Shown piece by piece: positions 14,288 to 19,111 of a stretch of DNA of 19,111 nucleotides (its first letter is position 1; each line of letters begins with the position of its first letter). The notes beneath the pieces are model-generated. The model was not told the DNA's origin. It ran no database searches and saw nothing but the letters and a program-made list of their open reading frames with translations. The DNA lies in assembly GCA_030613765.1 (NCBI GenBank), contig JAUWLI010000020.1, forward strand, positions 1 through 19,111. Reading direction: 5' to 3'. This DNA is from Phycisphaerae bacterium. GTDB lineage: Bacteria; Planctomycetota; Phycisphaerae; Sedimentisphaerales; SG8-4. A program made the position numbers and the translations under genes.

Positions 14288-15511
14288 ATGAGAACTATCG
14301 CGGTTGTTAATCAGAAAGGTGGTTGTGGCAAGACAACGATATCAATAAACTTGGCAAGCGCACTTGCTGAAGTAGGCCAGAAGACCTTGCTGGTTGATAT
14401 GGACCCGCAGTCACATTGCGCAGTCGGTCTTGCCGTGCCCGAGGAGCAGATTGAACAAAGTATCTACGATGTGCTGATAAGCAAAAGCAGAAATGAACCG
14501 ATAAAGCTGACAGAAATATTGTGGCAGATTAGCGATAGATTGGAGCTGGCACCGGCCAGTATAGACCTGTCTGCATTCGAACAGCAAATGGCCGGTATTG
14601 CTGAGTGTGAGGGTTGTTTGAAAAAAGTCCTGGTCGAAATGAAGGGTGAGTACGACTACGCAATCATTGATTGTCCCCCGGCCGTGAGCCTGTTGACCTT
14701 CAATGCTCTAAGGGCCGCTACCGATGTTATTGTCCCTGTCGAGACCGGTTACTTTGCGCTGCATGGGCTCAGCAAACAACTCGAGACCCTGAATATACTC
14801 TGCGAACGATGTAGCCAGCAGGTAGATGTTAAGGTTCTGGCCAGTATGTATGATATAAGAACGAAGATGGCAAGGGAGGTTTTGGCGGAATTGCGAAAGC
14901 ACTTCGCCGATAAGATGTTCGGAACAATCGCTAATTTCAATACTAAGATCAAGGAAGCGGCAAGTTTCGGCCAACCCATTAGTGAATACGATCCTGCCAG
15001 CAGGGGCCAGAGGGATTTTCGCTTACTCGCACAAGAAGTTATTGACTCTGAGGCCAGGCAACAACGCCGGGAAATCGTCAGCTCCCTGACCGAACAGCTC
15101 GAATCCATGAGTGCCACCGCTGATGAGTTGTTGCAGGTAGCTAAGCCCGCCATCAAGACTGTGCAGGCTCCGAGGACTGAAAGACCAGAGCGACCAGAGC
15201 CGGTTGGTATCGATGTCAAGCTTTCTGACTATTATGGTGTCAATCAGGTAAACGATGCTGTTGTATTCGTCACACTGTATCCGCGAGCCAAGAGTGTACA
15301 GGTAGCGGGGGACTTTAATAGTTGGCAGCCGGAAGAGACGCCGATGCAGAAAGTGGATGCCGGTGGCGTGTGGCAAACGAAGTTGAGTTTGCCTGCCGGT
15401 AAATATTACTACCGGCTGGTTGTAGACGGCCAGTGGCAGCAGGACCCGTACAACGAGCTAACGGAGTTGAATCCATTCGGTGAATTTAACTCGGTCATTG
15501 AAGTAAAATAA
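14288..15511 (+). CDS. Orphan ParA-type ATPase fused to a CBM48/AMPK-beta glycogen-binding domain
   Basis: This is a 407-residue protein. Residues 1-250 are a ParA/MinD-family ATPase that should dimerise on ATP and bind surfaces such as the nucleoid. It has the deviant Walker A motif VVNQKGGCGKTT (6-17, signature Lys10 and Lys15), LLVDMDPQS (34-42) and Walker B YAIIDCPP (124-131), and the typical EAASFGQPISEYDP segment. There is no N-terminal HTH. A charged, Pro-rich linker (about 255-318) leads to an immunoglobulin-like CBM48 at about 320-407. VQVAGDFNSW (337-346), YYYRLVVDGQW (373-383) and GEFNSVIEVK (398-407) align with AMPK-beta glycogen-binding residues: Trp346, Trp383 and Asn401 are kept, and the Lys is Arg376. 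No parB adjoins. A role in placing glycogen or another alpha-glucan is a hypothesis. Confidence 0.87.
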   Translation: MRTIAVVNQKGGCGKTTISINLASALAEVGQKTLLVDMDPQSHCAVGLAVPEEQIEQSIYDVLISKSRNEPIKLTEILWQISDRLELAPASIDLSAFEQQMAGIAECEGCLKKVLVEMKGEYDYAIIDCPPAVSLLTFNALRAATDVIVPVETGYFALHGLSKQLETLNILCERCSQQVDVKVLASMYDIRTKMAREVLAELRKHFADKMFGTIANFNTKIKEAASFGQPISEYDPASRGQRDFRLLAQEVIDSEARQQRREIVSSLTEQLESMSATADELLQVAKPAIKTVQAPRTERPERPEPVGIDVKLSDYYGVNQVNDAVVFVTLYPRAKSVQVAGDFNSWQPEETPMQKVDAGGVWQTKLSLPAGKYYYRLVVDGQWQQDPYNELTELNPFGEFNSVIEVK

Positions 15512-15609
15512 GTATCATTTCAAGCGCCCCGTTTAATAATACGTTTTAAAATGGGAATCCCCGAGCACGAAAAGGAATCGAGTAATTCTCCAAAAAAAGA
15601 TTTTTTTAT

Positions 15610-15638
15610 TAGTCATTTTTGTCTGATGAGGTTATAAT
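15610..15638 (+). promoter_or_regulatory. Sigma-70-type promoter ahead of the P-domain gene
   Basis: A perfect TATAAT (15633-15638) lies 17 bases downstream of TAGTCA (15610-15615), which matches TTGACA at four of six positions. It is about 90 bases before the ATG at 15732. The rest of the gap after the ParA gene (15512-15609) holds only an A7/T7 tract (about 15593-15608) and no clear terminator. Confidence 0.5.
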
Positions 15639-15731
15639 CGGAGCCAAATAAGAGAAAATCACTGGACGACACCTGTTTGCTTCATAGGACCAACGACCAA
15701 CTTGTAGATAAAGTTAATCGGCTGGTTGAGA

Positions 15732-16352
15732 ATGGACGCTCGCAGCGCAGTGCAATGGATTGTGGCACTTCTTGTTATTATGGAGGGGGCCTCTTTCCCT
15801 GTTTTTGCCGCCCCTGTTTATACTTACGGCGGCGACTTCGACCTGCCGATTCCCAAACTGGATAGCAGTGATCCGGACATCAGCAAAGGTTGGATGGACG
15901 ATGCTGTTATAGAAATCACCGACCATTTTCCTGTATCCGATCTTGATGTTCGAGTCAGTATTACACACACCAATGTATTCGATTTGCAAATTTTCCTGCA
16001 AAGCCCTGCTGGGACGAGAATATGTTTGAATATGTACACTTTTCGTGAGTTTTTTGAGGGCGCAAATTACACACAAACCATATTTGACGATGAAGCAGAA
16101 CTATCGATTAAGCAGGCCGAGCCGCCTTTTACAGGCTCCTTCAGACCTGTTGAGCCTTACAAGCTTTCTGAATTTGACGGCGAGGACACTTATGGTATTT
16201 GGCGGCTGCAGATTTACGATGCCTGGGCCTGGGACACCGGCACCTTAGACAGTTTCGAGCTTTTCATTACAACTCCCGAACCCGTCGTCGCGATTTACGT
16301 CATACTCGGCGCAGGTTTAGTAAACCTATTCAAAAACCGACGATACCGGTAG
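15732..16352 (+). CDS. Secreted P-domain protein with PEP-CTERM sorting signal
   Basis: This is a 206-residue protein from the ATG at 15732; a TTG two codons earlier is possible, and no strong ribosome site favours either. Residues 1-27 are a signal peptide ending in VFAA. Residues about 60-178 match the subtilisin/proprotein-convertase P-domain pattern: ITHTNVFDLQIFLQSPAGT, then TIFDDEAE, PPFTGSFRP, GIWRLQIYDAWAWDTGTLDS and FELFI. This is a beta-barrel usually attached to a protease; here it stands alone. The C-terminus has a PEP-CTERM signal: Pro-Glu-Pro (182-184), a hydrophobic helix and basic NRRYR at the end, directing exosortase-dependent surface sorting. No protease triad is present. 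It is convergent with purE, whose stop is two bases away. Confidence 0.8.
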   Translation: MDARSAVQWIVALLVIMEGASFPVFAAPVYTYGGDFDLPIPKLDSSDPDISKGWMDDAVIEITDHFPVSDLDVRVSITHTNVFDLQIFLQSPAGTRICLNMYTFREFFEGANYTQTIFDDEAELSIKQAEPPFTGSFRPVEPYKLSEFDGEDTYGIWRLQIYDAWAWDTGTLDSFELFITTPEPVVAIYVILGAGLVNLFKNRRYR

Positions 16353-16354
16353 TT

Positions 16355-16858
16355 TTACTGCAGGGCCGAATCCTTTTCGATCACCTTTTTTTCCTGTGAT
16401 TTCTTGAAGTCTTCCAGTTTTTCAGATAAGGTTTTGTCGGACAATGCAAGGATTTGCACAGCGAAGATGGCTGCGTTTTTGGCTCCCGCCTTTCCGGTGG
16501 CCATAGCTGCCACTGGCACGCCGGGTGGCATTTGTATCGTGCTTAATAGCGCATCAATCCCCCCTAATCCACTTGTTGCGACTAAGGGTACCCCGATGAC
16601 CGGAAGCGTCGTCCGCCCCGCCAGAGCGCCGGCAAGATGAGCAGCCATGCCCGCGGCGGCAATTATCACCTTTATACCGTTTTTGGCGGCATTGTCGGCA
16701 AATTCTGCTGCTATCTGAGGTGTCCGGTGGGCTGAAATTATTCGCACAATCGGCTCAATACCAAATTTGGAAAGCGTTTCAATGCAGCTTTGCATCACCG
16801 CCATATCGCTATCGGAGCCCATCACTACAGCTACGGAACTCATTTTTTCAGATGCCAT
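16355..16858 (-). CDS. purE: N5-carboxyaminoimidazole ribonucleotide mutase (class I PurE)
   Basis: This 167-residue cytoplasmic enzyme of de novo purine synthesis converts N5-CAIR to CAIR. It shows VVMGSDSDM (residues 11-19) with the substrate-phosphate loop, IISAHRTP (40-47) with the catalytic His44, AAAGMAAHLAGALAG, LPVIGVPL and a GVPVAAMATGKAGAKNAAI segment, all in the class I order. Length is normal, with a slightly long charged C-terminal tail. AGGGGAA stands about ten bases before the ATG, supporting this start over the internal Met6. purK, the usual partner supplying N5-CAIR, is not next to it. It is divergent from the MEMO-like gene with a 65-base shared upstream region. Confidence 0.93.
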   Translation of the reverse strand: MASEKMSSVAVVMGSDSDMAVMQSCIETLSKFGIEPIVRIISAHRTPQIAAEFADNAAKNGIKVIIAAAGMAAHLAGALAGRTTLPVIGVPLVATSGLGGIDALLSTIQMPPGVPVAAMATGKAGAKNAAIFAVQILALSDKTLSEKLEDFKKSQEKKVIEKDSALQ

Positions 16859-16923
16859 TTGTTTTTTTCCCCTAACAGGTTACAATATTCTACGGTCTTG
16901 GATTACGCCGTAATAATATCGAG

Positions 16924-17811
16924 ATGGTGCTGGAAATGCAAACAAGAAAACCCATTGTTGCTGGTCAGTTTTATCCCGCTCAGCATGATGCGTGTATCAA
17001 CGAAATCACCGAATGCCTCGATGCAGGAACACTCAGCGACTCATTGCCCGAAACAATAGTAGCTGGCATTGTCCCGCACGCTGGCTGGATATTCAGCGGT
17101 AGTTTGGCTGCGATGGTCTTCTCAGCCATAAAAAAACAGCACGAACAGATACACACTTTCGTAATATTTGGAGCCGCTCACGGATATTATGGACAATCGC
17201 CGGCTGTTTATGATGCCGGTAGCTGGATAACGCCGCTCGGCGAGATTGCTATTGATGAGGAGTTGGCCGATGCCGTATTGGAAAGCACCACAGCCGTTAG
17301 GGACTCTATGGCCCACAGATCCGAGCACAGTATCGAAGTGCAAATCCCATTTATACAGCATCTGTTTACTGGTGCAAAGATATTGCCCATTCTGGTCCCG
17401 CCGGCAGGGCATGCAGTTGAATTGGGTACAAGTGTTGGTGACGTTATCAGCCGGAGCGAGAACAAGAATATCATCTGCATCGGCTCGACCGATTTGACAC
17501 ATTATGGTCCGCGATATGGCTTCACTCCGATGGGAGCAGGAGCAGGGGCTTTACAGTGGGCCAGCGATGTCAACGACAGGGAATTTATTGATTTGGCCTT
17601 GAAGCTTGAGCCGAAGAGAATGCTCGAAAGCGCCGCGGAGAACTATAACGCTTGTGGAGCCGGCGCAGCGGCTGCGGCGGTCGCAGTCGCAAAGAAACTC
17701 GGCAGGACTGAAGCATTGTTGCTTGCACACACTAACAGCAACGAAGTAATGCTCCGCAAGATGGGTACCACAAGCACCGATAGTGTCGGCTATGCAGCAA
17801 TAATCTTCTAA
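16924..17811 (+). CDS. MEMO1-like protein (AmmeMemoRadiSam system protein B family)
   Basis: This 295-residue protein of the MEMO family is related to extradiol dioxygenases and nitrilase-like folds. Motifs are VAGQFYPA (12-19), IVPHAGWIFSG (49-59) with His52, VIFGAAHGYYG with His86, HSIEVQIPF, IGSTDLTHYG, and YNACGAGA with Cys244. The His-His-Cys set corresponds to the metal-binding residues of human MEMO1, so metal binding is likely. In many bacteria this family is encoded beside AMMECR1 and radical-SAM proteins; neither is seen here. The ATG at 16936 (Met5) is an equally possible start, as no strong ribosome site is visible. The biochemical role of the bacterial family is unsettled. Confidence 0.88.
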   Translation: MVLEMQTRKPIVAGQFYPAQHDACINEITECLDAGTLSDSLPETIVAGIVPHAGWIFSGSLAAMVFSAIKKQHEQIHTFVIFGAAHGYYGQSPAVYDAGSWITPLGEIAIDEELADAVLESTTAVRDSMAHRSEHSIEVQIPFIQHLFTGAKILPILVPPAGHAVELGTSVGDVISRSENKNIICIGSTDLTHYGPRYGFTPMGAGAGALQWASDVNDREFIDLALKLEPKRMLESAAENYNACGAGAAAAAVAVAKKLGRTEALLLAHTNSNEVMLRKMGTTSTDSVGYAAIIF

Positions 17812-17814
17812 CTT

Positions 17815-17930
17815 CTATTGAGCACGCCCTTTACGCCATTTAGCGGATAGTTCCTCAATCAAATCGGCCGAGCAGATACCGACAGATTTTATCTCCCCCG
17901 CCAGAGGCCGGATTGTGTCTGCCGGATCAT
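17815..17930 (-). pseudogene. Possible remnant or mini-ORF downstream of the DUF1080 gene
   Basis: On the minus strand an ATG (17930) overlaps the DUF1080 stop codon and has AAGGAG ahead of it, but the frame closes after 13 codons (stop at 17889-17891). A different frame carries 38 protein-like codons to a TAG at 17815 (ending SADLIEELSAKWRKGRAQ) with no start of its own. A coupled start followed by a frame break suggests a short gene broken by a frameshift, or a tiny coupled peptide. The evidence is thin. Confidence 0.25.
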
Positions 17931-19111
17931 TTCTTCTCCTTCAGTCTGATATACCGGAAGTCCATTTCGCCGAGCTCTTTTTGCAGACCCAGTCCTCTGG
18001 TGGCGGCGGGGCCTGATTTCCACGCTTTCTCAACAACTTGGCCGTTCAGCTTGATTACTGCAACTCCATTGGTTATATCGAGTTCCAGGTCATTCCACTC
18101 ACCTGTTCGATTGGAGAAAGGTGCATAATTCTTTGTATCGGGCAGAGCATTCGGGTAATCACGGATCTGGAACTGCCTGCCGTGAATGCACAAGCCGGAG
18201 TCGGCTGCTCGGTCGGCACGAAATTGCAAACGAAGGATAGCATTTCTGCTATACGTTTTCTCATTGAACAGATGATTTCTCGCGGCTTCGGAATCAAGAT
18301 GAATCGCGCCATCGACGACGCTCCATCCCGTAGTATCGCCGGTCTTCTCGCCGGACCATTTGGCACCGAACCAGCCAGTAAGGTCTTTGCCGTTGTCTAA
18401 TCGCACGAAGCCGGGTTCAGGTTGGAAGGTTTCTTTTGATGTTTGCCGGCGCCACTCCTCTGTTAGTTTCTCTAACAATTTAAAGGGCGTCGGTCCGTCG
18501 TGCACAACAAGCCGATACCGAAGTTGCAGGGTTTGCCCTTTATTGATCTTGACCGGTCCAGGCGCGACAATGCAGGGATTGACCATGGCAATGGGCGCAA
18601 GATTGTGCCAGGTAGTGGGCGGATTGGCCGGGTGGTCAAGCACTGTAACACCGACCGTTTTGCCGCTGTCTAACTTCATTGTGTAATCGTACCAATCGGC
18701 AGCAGGCCAGTCGGTTTCTGGTTTCAAGTGGTGGGGATCAGGTAGTTTGACCAAACCACTTGGGCTATAGTAAGAACCACTGCCGTCCTTTCGGCCCTTT
18801 GCACAGAGTCCCCCGAAAGCCGTCTTATCTAAGGTAATGTCCATCGCGGGTGTTAAATGATAATTCAGGTCGACAACATAGGCCGATTCCTCTTGGCGAG
18901 CGACAATGAATGTTATTTCGTCAATCATTTTCACATTTCCGACGAGCCAGTCATTGGCGACTTCCAGCATAGCACGTTCTGAATCAGCTTGGAGGAGCTT
19001 AACGCTGCTGTTCTTGATCCGCCGTCCGTCAGTCGGGGCCCAGGCCCCCCAACCCCAAAAATCGGCTTTCTTTCTGGCTTTTTTGGCTGATATGGAATGC
19101 CATGCCAGAAA
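17927..19111 (-). CDS. DUF6807 (PmoA-like) - DUF1080 fusion protein, 5' end outside window
   Basis: The frame stays open from the stop at 17927 to the right edge, giving 394 visible residues; an internal Met at 18970 is not the real start because 47 in-frame residues precede it (including ADFWGWGAWAPTDG). Visible residues about 1-225 match the DUF6807 (PmoA family) pattern, with TAFGGLCAKGR, WYDYTMKLDSGKTVGVTVLD and HNLAPIAMVNP. From about 234, a DUF1080 lectin-like jelly roll begins (GFVRLDNGKDLTGWFGAKW), then WSVVDGAIHLD, ADSGLCIHGRQFQIRDYPN, GEWNDLELDITNG and the C-terminal MDFRYIRLKEK. DUF1080 domains are linked to glycan binding or 3-keto-disaccharide hydrolysis and are abundant in Planctomycetota. 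An export signal, if present, lies outside the window. Confidence 0.84.
   Translation of the reverse strand, partial: FLAWHSISAKKARKKADFWGWGAWAPTDGRRIKNSSVKLLQADSERAMLEVANDWLVGNVKMIDEITFIVARQEESAYVVDLNYHLTPAMDITLDKTAFGGLCAKGRKDGSGSYYSPSGLVKLPDPHHLKPETDWPAADWYDYTMKLDSGKTVGVTVLDHPANPPTTWHNLAPIAMVNPCIVAPGPVKINKGQTLQLRYRLVVHDGPTPFKLLEKLTEEWRRQTSKETFQPEPGFVRLDNGKDLTGWFGAKWSGEKTGDTTGWSVVDGAIHLDSEAARNHLFNEKTYSRNAILRLQFRADRAADSGLCIHGRQFQIRDYPNALPDTKNYAPFSNRTGEWNDLELDITNGVAVIKLNGQVVEKAWKSGPAATRGLGLQKELGEMDFRYIRLKEKK

Noticed and set aside
15593..15608. A7-GA-T7 tract as terminator of the ParA gene
   Set aside because: Pure A/T pairing with a two-base loop gives no stable GC stem, so it is not a credible intrinsic terminator.
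1..19111. CRISPR arrays, tRNA or rRNA genes, insertion sequences
   Set aside because: No regularly spaced repeats, cloverleaf-like sequence, rRNA segments or transposase frames were seen on reading both strands.

Overview
The window reads like a piece of a Planctomycetota genome, most likely the Phycisphaerae / Sedimentisphaerales side. This is inferred from gene content alone. The markers are a PEP-CTERM-sorted secreted protein, a DUF6807-DUF1080 protein, a secreted clan-A glycoside hydrolase and a very large anaerobe-type acyl-CoA dehydratase activase. No rRNA or tRNA is present to test the assignment.

Region 1 (1-5521, all minus strand) is a tailed-phage structural module. In transcription order it holds an SPP1 gp6-like portal, a coiled-coil scaffold-type protein, an SU10/DUF5309-type major capsid protein, a head-tail connector-like protein, two tail-associated proteins and a further gene that runs off the left edge. 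Most genes have clear Shine-Dalgarno sites and several are coupled by overlapping stop and start codons. No terminase lies upstream of the portal. The module starts abruptly next to AT-rich non-coding DNA (5522-6038), so this is a prophage edge, a rearranged or decayed prophage, or a domesticated particle module.

Region 2 (6039-8290) is a convergent pair: a secreted glycoside hydrolase (+) and a PfkB/ribokinase-family kinase (-) with an altered anion-hole motif. Region 3 is a long non-coding leader (8291-9067) followed by the 1569-residue activase (9068-13777). That protein has two ASKHA ATPase units, each keeping a cysteine pair of the kind that holds the 4Fe-4S cluster in HgdC, then a DUF2229-type region and a cysteine-bearing C-terminal region. 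Region 4 (13778-15511) is a hairpin-rich intergenic stretch leading into the most unusual gene here: an orphan ParA ATPase fused to a C-terminal CBM48/AMPK-beta-type glycogen-binding domain. Region 5 (15512-19111) holds a promoter, a small P-domain PEP-CTERM protein, purE (-), a MEMO1-like protein (+) and the C-terminal part of a DUF6807-DUF1080 protein (-) whose 5' end lies outside the window.

The host genes do not form one obvious pathway. Carbohydrate themes recur (glycoside hydrolase, sugar kinase, DUF1080, glycogen-binding ParA). The best candidate for an undescribed system is the ParA-CBM48 protein, which by analogy with ParA/McdA cargo positioning could place or segregate glycogen or another alpha-glucan body. 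That role is a hypothesis.
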